Shown: positions 9,856 to 22,200 of the stretch, piece after piece
Position numbering within the stretch: the stretch's first letter is position 1
Layout of the letters: every line of letters begins with the position of its first letter
The notes under the pieces: model-generated
Databases searched by the model: none
What the model was told of the DNA's origin: nothing
Seen by the model: the letters and a program-made list of their open reading frames with translations, nothing else
Assembly (NCBI GenBank): GCA_000444245.1
Contig: ATSW01005948.1
Coordinates: 1-29,302, forward strand
Length of the DNA: 29,302 bases
Origin: Botryllus schlosseri
Lineage: Eukaryota > Chordata > Ascidiacea > Stolidobranchia > Styelidae
Reading direction: 5' to 3'
Program-made: the position numbers and the translations under genes

Positions 9856-10872
9856 TAGGGATGGTGTGAACCTCTGAAAGGTTCAGGTTCGTGTGAACGC
9901 GAACCTTTTTGAAAGGTTCTGTGTGGACGCGAACGTGAACCTCATGACGTCACGTGACGTCATATTGCTAATTTCAATCCTTTATTTCAATGAAGTGATT
10001 GCCTATGATAATGCATTGTACATGTACATTGTACAGTACACGATACCTAGCGATGACTCGGGCCACATAATGGTACAGTGCTGAAGTACATGTTGACGTT
10101 TTAAACGTTGCCAAATGTATCAACTGGGGCAATCAAATGGTATAATAATACCATAAAATCAATATCTTCCGTCGCTTTGCCAACAATTTCGACGAGGACT
10201 TGCCAGGGAATATAAGCTTACGCCTTAACGGTCTCGGCCTGATCGAACAACGTATTCGGCGTCTGAGTATATTACTACATGGATATTGAGCAGAGTGTAA
10301 AACGGGTTTCTGTACCTGCGACCGATATTACCCCACTAACAAGTTATACAACCGTAGCCAACACCCCAATCGCACGGTTTAGTTTTTATGATAAAGTATA
10401 TGAAGTAAAGATTGACCCCGTGCACCTGCTAGATGTTTGCATCAGAAAAAGATACCAATCACATTGATTGGTTGAATAAGCATCATTCGATGACTACATG
10501 CAGTTTATTTCGCTCTTGATGTTATGTGATTGCGGGTCAAGCTCACAGCAAAGAGTCACTAAATATTCACAAACGGTAAGCTGGATATTTCGAGCAAACT
10601 TTTGTAACAATGCAAGTGATATTTTTGAGATTGTCAAGGTGCATGCTCGTTTAGTGTCGATTGTCTACGCTGCCAGCGTCATGCATAGAGTGGCCCGCAT
10701 TTGAAATGCAATAAATTTGAACCAAAGATGTTATAATAAAGTGAAAATTGCAATACATGAAAAAGGTTCACAGTGCAGAACCTACCAAGGTTCTGTTGTG
10801 AACGCGAACCTCCGAATTTCCGAGGTTCACATACAGAACGCGAACGTGAACCTCACGTTCACACCATCCCTA
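9856..10872. mobile_element. hAT-type non-autonomous element, 1,017 bp
   Basis: The first 16 bases TAGGGATGGTGTGAAC and the reverse complement of the last 16 are identical. Sub-terminal sequence is built from repeated 'gaacgcgaacct' / 'ggttcacgttc' words in both ends. The 8-bp flanks are gtgagcag (9848-9855) and gtgggcac (10873-10880), 6 of 8 identical, compatible with a decayed hAT duplication. The interior has no transposase that I recognise. Confidence 0.75.
9944..9963. promoter_or_regulatory. Perfect palindrome with two CRE octamers and an E-box
   Basis: ATGACGTCACGTGACGTCAT is its own reverse complement. It carries TGACGTCA (9945-9952), CACGTG (9951-9956) and TGACGTCA (9955-9962), the classical CREB/ATF and bHLH sites, overlapping. 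It lies inside the left sub-terminal part of the hAT-type element. Binding is an inference from motif identity. Confidence 0.5.
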
Positions 10873-11369
10873 GTGGGCACTGCGCAGGGATTTTTATACC
10901 CATACCATACGTATAATAGTATGTTACCCTCTATCCAAATTTATCACTGCAGAATTTACCTTCGACTGGTATCCCGACTGACTGACTGACTGATTGACAG
11001 ACTGGTATATCTATCAGCAAGAAGCAGATGCTGTCGTTCGCGATAATTTTCATTTTCAAATGTCAAAGGTTCCATCGCATCTATATTGTCGAATCTCCAT
11101 GGATGCAGAATTGCAGATTAATGTAACACCGACCTCTCTCTCTCCTCTTCTTAAAACTAATCGGTATTTCAGTATCATTACGCGTGCGTTACCCCCGCAT
11201 AAGTCTACTGGTAATCCGCCCACTTTCTATCCTCCTTAGACCATATAGCTGGTGGGCGAGGATACTGTCGGGAACGCCAATGTTTGGTAGTGGACTAACT
11301 ATGGGAATCTAGCTGTCCAGTGCCCACTCATTCATTCGTCTTTGGAGATCTTGAGATCTTAGTTCGAGT
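10873..11369. other. Intergenic stretch with a small ctga microsatellite
   Basis: A short 'ctgactgactgactga' run lies near 10977-10993. Nothing else is recognised. Confidence 0.5.
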
Positions 11370-11745
11370 TGAATAATGCTACCTGATCTTAAATACTCTA
11401 CTCCAAGTTTTTTCGACACCTTCATATCTTTTCATTGTAGCGCAGTTTCGTGGTGTTTTGAAACGATGAAAATATTAATAAAACAGATTGACCTCAAGAT
11501 TAACAGACCTCGATCTGAAATATCAACCTCGCCTATCGACGCATGCATCATTTATTTTCATCATTAGTCTTTTTATGCAGGGTATCTCTTATTTCTTTCC
11601 ATCCAGTATGCGTACATGTCTCTTATTTACATCGCCTAGAGCTGGGTGGGTCTCTGGTTTCAAAGACTACTCCAAGTCGTTTTGACACCTTCCTATCTTT
11701 CATTGTATCGCAGTTTTGTGGTTTCGAAATGATGAAAGTATGAAT
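11370..11745 (+). repeat. SINE-like repeat family, copies 2 and 3 in tandem
   Basis: Copy 2 (about 11395-11490) carries 'ctactccaagttttttcgacacc', 'ttttcattgtagcgcag' and 'gatgaaaatattaataaaac'. Copy 3 (about 11500-11745) is longer and adds 'catttattttcat', 'tttttatgcaggg', 'tttccatccag' and 'ctcttatttac' before the same 'gactactccaagtcgttttgacaccttcctatc' tail. The longer upstream part matches 13266-13530 on the other strand. Confidence 0.68.
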
Positions 11746-12175
11746 AACCGATACTGCTTCAGCAGATACTTTTGGTCTTGTGAAGAGACATAACTAGAGA
11801 TTTTTTCTCGGAAAAGATCACCATCCCAATTCTTTTGACGGTAACGTACCGGAGTACAATTCACAGTCGACGAAACGATACTTTTATTGTGAACTTAAAA
11901 TCTAGCTACCACAAGTATTGACGACACTGAAGGAATCAGAACTAGAGGATACTCAGTCCATTTCACTGACAAGATAAATATAGAATCTGATGAAGATAAA
12001 CAAGAAAAATCACAATCCTGACAAGTCGAGGTAAGGGGCAAGCCGTGGGCAATTGCATCTTGGGGTTGAATCACATTGTCACACGCCAGAAAACACTGGC
12101 TATCGCCCTAAAATAAGTCAAGGGAACAGTCGTACCTTGGGACATTCACCAATGCCAAGCGCAGCTCTGCAGCGC
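11746..12175. other. Intergenic stretch, nothing recognised
   Basis: No feature that I can support. Confidence 0.45.
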
Positions 12176-12688
12176 CAGAGGTGGTCAAAGTAGTCACCGT
12201 CGTTAGTCAAGTAGGACTAGAAGTAAATTTCTACTTAATAACAAGTAGATAGTAATTCCCAAGACATTTAAAAACTACTTCAAGTGCAATTTGATAATGA
12301 ACGGTATGAAAATTACTCGAGTAGTTTCAAAACGTAGATTTCAATACTAGTTCAAGTACATTTGATCGTGGGGACGCAAACTTTTAGCATTTTCGGTATT
12401 CGTTGCTAACTCAAAATGACTAACGAAGCTATACAGATCTTCGGAAATATATTCAGTTACAGAAATTTAGGGCTATTTCACGTAGTTATTGTGATGATTT
12501 TACATGTAAAAGTGACGCAAAGGCATCACAAAACTACTATCTACTTGTGAAAAGCAAGTATTTTCGCCTAAAAATCGTTCCTGTAGAATCGGAAGTCGTG
12601 TAAATCACAACCGCTTGAGTCAGTACGCAAAACATATCTTAGTGCTGAAAAAAAATAGTAGACTACTATATTGCTGACCACCTCTCTG
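12176..12688. mobile_element. hAT-like MITE with AAGTAGT-rich ends
   Basis: The left end CAGAGGTGGTCAAAGTAGTC and the reverse complement of the right end CAGAGAGGTGGTCAGC share the AGAGGTGGTCA core. The interior is rich in 'acttgagta/ctacttcaag'-type words, as in known hAT MITEs. The 8-bp flanks (tgcagcgc and cgttaccc) do not match, so no target duplication is claimed. Part of the interior (about 12435-12500) resembles 13600-13660. Confidence 0.6.
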
Positions 12689-13030
12689 CGTTACCCGGTT
12701 TAAGTTCGACACCCCGTACAACTATAGCATCCCTCCAGCCAAGGTAAGTCAACGTAAAGTTGAAAACATGGATTATGATAATGCGAGGTGCAACGCGCAT
12801 GCTAGGCATATTAAACTACGCCACATAGAAATTTAGATCGATTAGGTAGAAAAAAATATAGATAGGAATGCACAAATACTGTTTGAAAGGGTTTGAACTA
12901 ACTTTTTACGATATCATGCTGTATTGTACAGAAAACGACACTGTGCATCACGAATAGCCTCCTCTCTAGTAGGCCACCGATGCGTGAGTAGTATGGGTGT
13001 CGCGGCACTGATGAACGGGCGTGTAACGTT
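12689..13030. other. 3' flank of the MAM gene, no polyadenylation signal found
   Basis: On the minus strand I find no AATAAA downstream of the stop at 13033-13031 in this stretch. Either the 3' UTR is longer, a variant signal is used, or the exon at 13031-13233 is not the last one. Confidence 0.45.
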
Positions 13031-13233
13031 TTACACACCGTAGCACAATTTATGTAGCCGGTCCAGCGGTAACGCGTGGGGGCTACACTTGGGGACATTC
13101 ACAAATTCGATTTTCATCTCGGGCAGATTGCAGCATTTCACGAAGAAAAGTTTGCTGTGTATGCAGCCCGTTGAGAAGGTCTTCTCCTGGCCTGACCCGT
13201 CGCGCACTCTCTTGTTAGGGATCCCGCACGAGC
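13031..13233 (-). CDS. Possible terminal six-cysteine exon of the MAM gene
   Basis: A 203-base stretch. The acceptor GGTTTCAG is strong and enters in phase 1, continuing MAM5. It encodes [38 protein letters not shown] and [14 protein letters not shown], then HKLCYGV and a TAA stop. The six Cys (C-C-CC-C-C) would allow three disulfides. I recognise no family. Alternatively the exon ends at TACG|GTGTGT and continues. No polyadenylation signal was found nearby. Confidence 0.5.
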
Positions 13234-16200
13234 CTGAAACCAATGAAATCAGTTCAGTTTGATTGATCATTAGATTTCCATCCCATCACCACAAGATTGC
13301 GATACAATGAAAAGATAGGAAGGTATCGAAATGACTTGGAGTAGTTCTTTAATCAGACCTCCACCTTGGACTAGAGAGCACGTAAATAAGAGGAATGCAC
13401 GCTGGATGAAAGGAATAAACAATAACATAAAAGGACTAGCAATGAAAATAAATGTAGCATGTGTCGGTAGCCAAGGTCGATATGTCAGATCATGGTCCGG
13501 TAGTATTGAGGGCAAGTTGACTTCATGTCCGCAAGCCGGGGCCTAGGAATATCGTAGGCCCCGCGCAAACGTAAAATGACACTGAAAATATCTATACAAC
13601 CGCCGAAAATATAGTCAGTTACAGCAATACATGAGCTATTTTGAGTGGTTCTTATGACTAGGGCTGCGCAAAATTGAGTAGCCTACCATAGCGATCCGAT
13701 GCTGAATCTAGTTAAAATTAAAGCTTAAGAGTTTTGTTTTCCAAATTACCCTAGAATTAGAATTACAACTGCAAAGTTTTGTTCTTCAAATTAGATTAGA
13801 ATTGGAATTATAGCTGCACAGAGTTTTCCGAATTCGATTACAATTAGAATTAACGAAGTCGCGAAAACTTGGAAATATAATCAAGTTTAGTTCATATCAA
13901 TTAAGCCAGTGTTCATAAGCAAGAGAATGTCAAATGTCTTTACAGCAAGCTTGGCTCGTTCCGCACATACAGTTCTCCGGTAGCAGAATTTTCATGAAAA
14001 GCAGAAATTAGATCAGAATTGAAATTAGAGCATAGAAACGTTTCACGAATTAGATTAGAATTATCTAATTTGCCTTTACTCACCGCATTTTCCAGGCGTA
14101 ACTTTGAGATCATCAATGGCGATATCACCGGTGTAGTCCTTGCCAACTTCACCATCCAGACGGAATCGAACCGACTGTGAAAGAAAAACTTTGTTACAAA
14201 GGCTGTATGCAGACATACGCAAAGGGGCTCGCTTTAATTTACTAAATCCTAATTTGGATTTGAAAAAATAGTATTTAGAGTGGCTAATTCTATAATAATG
14301 ATAAATACTATTCTTTTCTAAACCAACATTTTCCACTCCAACAACTCCGCTGCTACAAAGTCGGAATGGAGACGAAATTGTTATAGGCCTACATCGTTTT
14401 GTTTAGACAACCTAACAATTTTATAAAGTAGCCAGTAAAATTTCAAAAGGTTATTTATGAACAGCCGTAACCAGCAATCTATATAACAATTGAGAATGTG
14501 GCTGTGTTTGTAATTTGGAGGTGGTTTAATGTGAACATCTCTTTGACAGAAGTACACTTTTTATTGATGATAAATGAAATGAAGATTCGAACACTGCATT
14601 ATCGTAAAATATTTGTATGCATCGAACCTTTGAATTAAAGACCGGTCTGAAATCCACGCTCATGTGCTTCCAGCCTTTTCCTTGATTTCCGCGGATTGTT
14701 TTCAAAGTCGATAACCGGAATGGCTGGTGACGCGTCACTTGCTGGGCCCGAACGTATAATTGACCGATACCAGCCTGAATGTAAGTTGCCATGATAATTT
14801 CCCGTTGTAAGAAAACGTCATCATGTTGCTGTTGGAGATGGTATGCAATTGACAACAAAATTTACATCGGTGTCACACTTGCACAAGCTACTGGATTTTC
14901 AAAACGCGCAACTAGGACTGCATCTAGTCACTTTTCAAATCCAGCAACTAGAACTACTCAGTTACCGCGATCCGCAACGAGATACAGAATCTAGAAGTAG
15001 GCCTACTCAAAAAACAGTACTCAGTTGACAATCGGTGACGAGATTACTATAAATTGTAGAAGTCTGGTATGTTTTGATGGTTCAAAGAGATATATATCCT
15101 TTACAATAAATATCAGAAAATATATCAGCGGTTGCAGCACATACCGAAAACGAGTCCGTTACAGAACACATTGTGCAAATTTATAGAGAGTAATTCTTAC
15201 TCACCCCATACATGTTGTAGTAAAAATCAACGCAGAAAAATGTCGGATAAAGTTCAGGAGATCGTAAAATTGCTTGCTGTTTTGGGACTCGAGGTGCGGA
15301 AGATTCAATAAACATGTATTGACCTAAACAAATGATGATATTCTATATTGTATTTGGAATTTTGAAATTGATGGAAACAGAAACCACTTGAATTGATATT
15401 ACACAAGGTTAGTGCAAATACTTAAAGATGTATGAGACCTTGAAAAAACAAATATCATTCATATTAAAATCCAAATTATCAATTGATATGGAGAGAACGA
15501 TATGCTATCAACGAGAGTTGAAAAACTATTTCTTCCAAATTAGAATTGATGAATTCGCATAAACTGGGAAGTTGAATTCAATTCCGAATTTTCAAGAATT
15601 ACAACAAAAATCGAGTTTGTTCATATAAGTTCATTCTAATAAGCACGAGAATGTCAAATGTCTGTACACCGAGCTTGGCTCGTTTCGAACTATAAAGCTC
15701 TCCTGTATCCTTTTCACGAATACAAGAAATTTCATGTGCAAATCACAATACAATTAGTCATTTTGCTCTAATTAAGACAACTATAACTATTCAAACACAC
15801 CATTTCCGCTTGTGTGGTCGCCGCTCGGACCAGTATAGGAGCTTGTTGTGGGCCCACTAGTCCGGTCCCAATCGAAATCGTCCCTGACGCTTTCCTGCTC
15901 CCATCCACAGAGAACGTCATCGCTACTGACCGCAGCGGATGACTGTTTCTTGACGTTCGAGTCGAATGTGCACACTATGGGAATATCGTTGTGTCAATTT
16001 CAATTCAACTCAATTTATTATTGAACATTTGAGCATTGAACATCATTTCAATACACCAAAACACAGCAATACAATGAAAAGAGAGGAAGGTGTTCAAACG
16101 GCTTGGAGCAGTCTTTGAAATCAGACACCCACCAAGACTGCAAGTCGGCTCAACTATATCGGTCAGAGGTCCCCAACCTGGGGCCATGGCCTTCTATAGG

Positions 16201-19200
16201 CCAATGAGCCTTTTTCAGGGGGAGCACAAAAAAATTTGAAAAAAAATTATCATCTTCAAGTCTACTGCATTCTAGAAAAATAAAATATGCCAGCACAGCA
16301 ATAAGCTACTTCTTGATCCTGAGTTTACCTTCTTCCCTCCACCACCAAACCAGTCATGCTATTGTGAGAGAAAAATCAAGCTCAACCATCACATTAAATG
16401 AATATATAATATCTAATTAATGTACTACCATCGGTACCATGATTATTTTGTATTTAAGGCGTTTTTTAAAATATTGTTTCAACTAGTAGTTACTGCATCA
16501 ACCAGTTTTTTTAAAAGTAAAACAGCGTTTCTCATTTTTTCCTAAAATTTTAAAATATAGGGGGGGGGCATTGATTTTTTAAAATTTACAAAGGGGCCAC
16601 GGTGTAAAAAGGATGGGAACCCTGACATCGACAATAAATTCACCGTATTAAAATCAATAACTGTCGCTTGTACATTGTAAATTCACTGGCCTTCCAGTAT
16701 ATTATACAGTACACTGTATTATATATCTTTGAAGAGCATCTTGGAGGTACAAAACTTCAATACACAACTGAATAATGTATTCATATTGAATTATACCTGA
16801 ATATTTTCGGCTGACACAAGCCAGGGGTAATCGTTAGCAATATGTAAATGTTCTTTTCAATTCTCTACCAGCATAGTGTCGCACATATGCAGAGTAGTAG
16901 GCCCCGGCAGAGTATATTTTACATAAAATACTTACATTCCATCATTGAACGCCTTCCTTGCAAGACAGGGGTGACATCTTTCGGCAGTGCAATCGGAATT
17001 CGTGGAACTTTCTTGGTTGCTGGAAACTTTACAAACGGCGAAATGTTTTTGCGACTTCTCACTGTGGTCGGCGCGATGGTACCTTGACCATCGCAGCTTG
17101 ATCGAACGTCTGTCGAAAAACGCAACAAACATTAACGGTCCTGGGCAGACCAGAATTGGACCACCATAAATTTTTGAGATTTTCCTAATGAGATTAGATT
17201 TTTAAAATCAAAAATAGATTTTGTAAAATAATGATCACAATAAATAAGGGATAATCATTTGATTGGGTTTAATATCTGCAAGAATAGAACAAAGTTTGAA
17301 GTAAATGTAGGCCTACAGGCGGGTTTGAAGTAGTATTTAAGATTTTTCTTGGAGGTACAGAACTACAATATACAATTCTACAATATATTCATATTGTAAT
17401 AAACCGAATACTTTTGGTTGATACTAGTGAGGGGTAATCGTCAGAAACTAGTAGAGAATTGATATACAATAATCTTTTGAATTCTCTTTTAGTTGCAGGC
17501 GATTACCCCTGACGAGTGTCAACCGGGGTTTATTTCAATATGAATATATTATTCAAGCAGTATTTTCTCAAAATCGGTGATCAAACTTACTGCAAGGATC
17601 GGTTGTGATGCAAATGTCATCAACGGCAATGTCGCTGCTAAATCCCTTCCCGATGATAGCTTCGAAATGGACTCGTAAAGTCGCCGTGTTCTTGGTGGAG
17701 AATTTCGTCAAATCGAAGCTGGCCCTTCGCCACAAGTTGCCCTGCGGATCTTTTCGCGTGAACTCGATTTGTTTCTGAGATGCCGCGGCAAATTTCTTCA
17801 AGCTAAACAAGAAACGAAACAAAGCCTGCTTTAGACAAGCGCGCGTTCATACCTTCCGCATAAAAATCACAGAAGAGACGATTTAGGCTAGAAGTACATC
17901 GTTCAGCTGACTTCAATGTAATGTTAGTTTGAGTACAGCATAAAAGATGAGATTCTTACATTCCATTATCATCGATCTCAGACCAAACTCTTAGCGCCCC
18001 CACATCTTTTCCATGCATGTGGTACCAGAAAGTCACACATCGACGCCGAGGTCTGGCAGACATTGGCGGTGTAGCTATGATGGTGTTATCCCCCAATACT
18101 CTGGGTTTACTGCCTTCAGCGTAGATGTAGAATCCTGTAAAGCAAACATTATGACAATTATATAACTGGGAGTAACACACAGACACACGTTTATGTCCAA
18201 AATAAAAGAAAATACTTCAGTGGAATGCTGGTGGCCGCAGCGGTATCACCATTAGGTCGTCAAGTGTCAGCTGGTCACATTATTCAGCCATATGTAAAGA
18301 GGCCTATATGTTACAATTATAGATATATGATGTGAAAAGTTCAATGTAATAACATGCATAACAATATATTTTAGGGTAATATGCATATTATATATATCTA
18401 TCCTATGATGTGATGTATTTACTGCTGCCAATGAAACTATATGAAGCACGTAACCGTACAAAGCAAAATATAAAGGTTTGATAACAAAGGATAACAAAAT
18501 TCCACAGTTATATTTTCATGTGCTGTTTTTATATTTATATTCGAGGTCACCAAACTACAAGTTTTTCAATTCGGTTTGTAACTCCCCGTCTCATGTTTTA
18601 CAAATCAAGTCATGTCCAATTTTTCAAATTTTGAGACCCATTTTTCAAATTGATAGAAAATTAAGTTTTTGTTAAATTTTCATATTTTTTCTGCCGGATC
18701 TTGACCACGTTTATTTTTGTCACATTGACGCAAAGTTAACCATGGCAAAGATGCGGCCGAAAGAAAATGAAAACTTTACATAAAGTTAATTTTTTCAAAA
18801 TGTGTAAAATGGACATAAGCTATACTATGATCCCACAGTCACAGCGACGAAATACAGTAATTTATGATTAATAGGAACTCAAAACTCAAAATGATAATAT
18901 TTCTACCGAATTTTGTAGTACGGGTATGATCCGATATGGGTCCAGTTCCAGAGCTGGCCGTGTTTCCGGAGTTTCGAAGCCAGTCGAAATTGTCGCCGTT
19001 ATGCTGGGTCATGCCACAGAATTTCTCCGAGTCGAAATCACATTTGAAGTCTGCAACAAGTTTGTTTGTGAGCATAGAGATTCATCACACTTTCAAAGAA
19101 ATATCAGTATTGCCCATTCTAGGTATAAAAATTTCGGCAATTTTTGTGATGTCACAACACGGTAGACTAGGAATATTGAGCTATTTCATACTGCTGACAG

Positions 19201-22200
19201 ATGTCCGGATTCAGCCTTTCTAGTATATCCGCATTCAAATCGAAATACAAGCAATTTCTACTGAATCAATACTAGTCAGCCTTCAAGTTTACCGGATCAC
19301 TTGATGTATTGAAATGATGAAACGGTTAGGCATTGTTACGGCCACTAATACAGTAGGCCTACCTTGCATTTTATCATCCGGTACAGTCGTCGTTGTGGTC
19401 TTCACATGCATTGGTCTCGGAGTAGCTTTTGGTGGAGGCCTCGTTATAATCGTTCTGCCGGCTGGTAGGAGTTTCGGAGCGGCTTTGGTGGTGGTGAACT
19501 TTGTAATTGGTTTTGTTCTTGGTCTTCTGGTTGTAGTTGTGGTGGTTCTTGGTCTTCTGGTTGTTGTAGTGGTTGTGGTTGGTCTTCTGGTTGTTGTTGT
19601 TGTTCTTTTGGTTGTTGTTGTTGTTGTTGTCGCGGTTCTTGGTTTTCTGGTTGTTGTTGTAGTTGTTGTGGTTGGTCTTCTGGTTGTCGTTGTTCTTTTG
19701 GTTGTTGTTGTTGTGGTTCTTGGTTTCCTAGTTGTTGTAGTCGTTGTAGTTGGTCTTGTGGTAGTAGTAGTTGTTGTAGTTGGATTTTTGGTCGTTGTAG
19801 TTGTGGTTCTTGGTCTCCTAGTTGTAGTTGTTGTTGTTCTTGGCCTTCTAGTCGTAGTTGTGGTAGTCTGTTTAGTTGTAGTCGCAGTTTTTCTCCACTG
19901 CAACCATCTGTTAGTCGTCGGTTGCCTTGTAGTACGCACTTTTCTCCGTATAAGTGGCGTAGGTCTCGTGATTTTCGGCCTGATTTTCTCAGTTGTGGTT
20001 GTAGTAGCTCGTGTGGTAGGTCGCGTGATCTGTTTTGTTGTGACGGGTGGCGAAGCTGTCGTTGATACATCTGGTAATGCAACGTCTCTGTGAGTCCACG
20101 TGATTGTAAATGGTTACTAGTGAATTCGGCGTAAGAAACGTAATGACTATTATTATTATGAAATCGATGCATTATTATTGTATCAATAAATGCGATAACG
20201 AATGTTTCACTTAATTGTGATATACGGCACTAGGTGAATTCGGCATCTATGTGTTAATGTATTCGGGTTAGAGTTAGGTTACAGCCAGGCCGTATACAGC
20301 CACTACTGGATTTTCAAAAGGCGCAACTAGAACTACAACTGGTCACTTTTCAAAATCCGTAACTAGAACTAGAACTACCGTAGGCCTACTCCCTTTTTCA
20401 AAATCCGCAACCAGAACTAGAACTACTCACTTTTTAAATCCGCAACTAGAATCAGAACTACACCTACTTACTTTTTAAAATGCGCAACTGGATATAAAAC
20501 TAGTCCAAAAACGAGTTGGTTGACCGTCAACTAAATAGATTGATAGTCTGTACAAGTCTGATTAGCGGGTTAGGTCACGGGTTAAAGTTAGGGTTAGGCG
20601 TTTGTGGAAAACTGGTTAAAATTAGGGCCCGTTAAGTGTCGAATTCACCATGACATATATCTACCATGACGAATATACAGTAGCCTAGATTTACGCAAGC
20701 TTCTTACCATTCCCATCGCAACTGCCCGGCTCAATAGTGATGTCATCGATTGCAGCGTCACTTGTGAATGTTCCGCCGATCTCTCCGACAAAATGGAGAT
20801 CAACATACTTCATGCTGAGAGCAGTTTCAAATTCAAAAGAGCCGCTGCTCCAAAAGTCTCCTTGGGTGCCCTCGAGTTCCCAACGAAGCTTACGGATCGG
20901 AGAGTCATCGCCAGAGTATTCATTCGTGTACACCTGAAAAATATTGTCCATGCTTTCGCTTACACACCTGATAATACCACACACAAGATTTGTTACAAGG
21001 AGACTTGGACTACATAATTGTAGCTGTTTAAGAAGACTAAGTAGAGCAAAATGCCGGTGATTCTAATTCTAATGTAATTTGTGAAATGTTTCCATGCTTT
21101 CACTGTAATTGTGACTCAAAGTCTGGTTTTCCTGAAATGCAACAGGAGAACCGTGTAGTGCAAAACAAGCCAAGCTTATCGTACAAATATTTGCCATATT
21201 CTCATGATTATGAGCATGAATTCTGATTTGACATGACCTCATGGTTTTTGTAGTAAACCTTTCTAATTCGAAGTGAAATTCAAGTTCTAAGTTTTCGCGC
21301 TTTCAATAATTCTAATTATACTTAAATTTGAAAAAAACACTGTAACACTGTGTAGCTATAATTCTAATCCTAAGCTTGGGTGACTCCGGTCCTGAAGACT
21401 TCGGTCATATGGTCATATCGGGTGTCCCAGTCTATACCATGTAATGCATATTTAGGCAAATATGGAAATTATGTCATTATTGGACGTGAATGTGTGTGAA
21501 CGTTGCCTATATACTGTATTTCATGGTTGACGAAAAAATAAGAATTCTCTCTCTCTCTCTTAATTGGGAAAACCTGAAAGTTTTCTAGTTGTCAAACTGT
21601 TTTCACAAGATAATTTCTCCGCGGTGGAATTTCAGAAAGTATATCCTCGTAAAAAATTATGCTGCAATACTTACCGTGATGGAGCCCATGCCCGATCCCC
21701 ACATATGAACGTAGAACTGCACGCAGTACTTTCCAGAGGCGAGTTTTGGCGACACCAAGGTCGCTTTGTGACCTGCTTTTCTTGGTGACGAAGCCTCGAT
21801 GTACATGTACGACCCAGATGAATCACCCTGGAAAAAATTCAGTTTTTTTACATTGTTCAAAGTATACAAAGTCTGCAGGTGTTAAGTGCAAGATAAATTA
21901 GCAGTAAATTTAAATGTATTCGATTATCAATCATGATGTCATAGCAGTAGGAATAACTCTATCAACCCTTACTGTAGAAGAAATTTACCAGTGAGTGATC
22001 GACGGTCGGTCCAGTGCTGCCGCTCTGAGTCTTTCCAGAATTCTTAGTCCAATCAAAATCATCAATGTCTGTATTGTAAAAGCCGCATAATTCCGCATTG
22101 TCAAAATCGCAATGCGCGCTCCTGGCGCGTTTGCAGAGTCTGAATGATAGCAGCACATTTCAAATGAAATCCAATGCAGGCCCCAAGTCACAACTTTTCG

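Noticed and set aside
13537-13563. Hairpin CGGGGCCTA...TAGGCCCCG as a possible small RNA or terminator
   Set aside because: The short arms are isolated within repeat-derived DNA; there is no evidence of a transcript, and bacterial-type terminators do not apply here.
19314-20093. 259-codon plus-strand Val/Gly-rich open frame
   Set aside because: It is the complement of the ACA/ACT Thr repeats of the mucin-like exon. Splice phases and flanking MAM domains support the minus strand.
19444-20172. 242-codon Gln/Pro-rich minus-strand frame
   Set aside because: Out-of-frame reading of the same Thr-rich exon; it does not connect in phase to the MAM exons.
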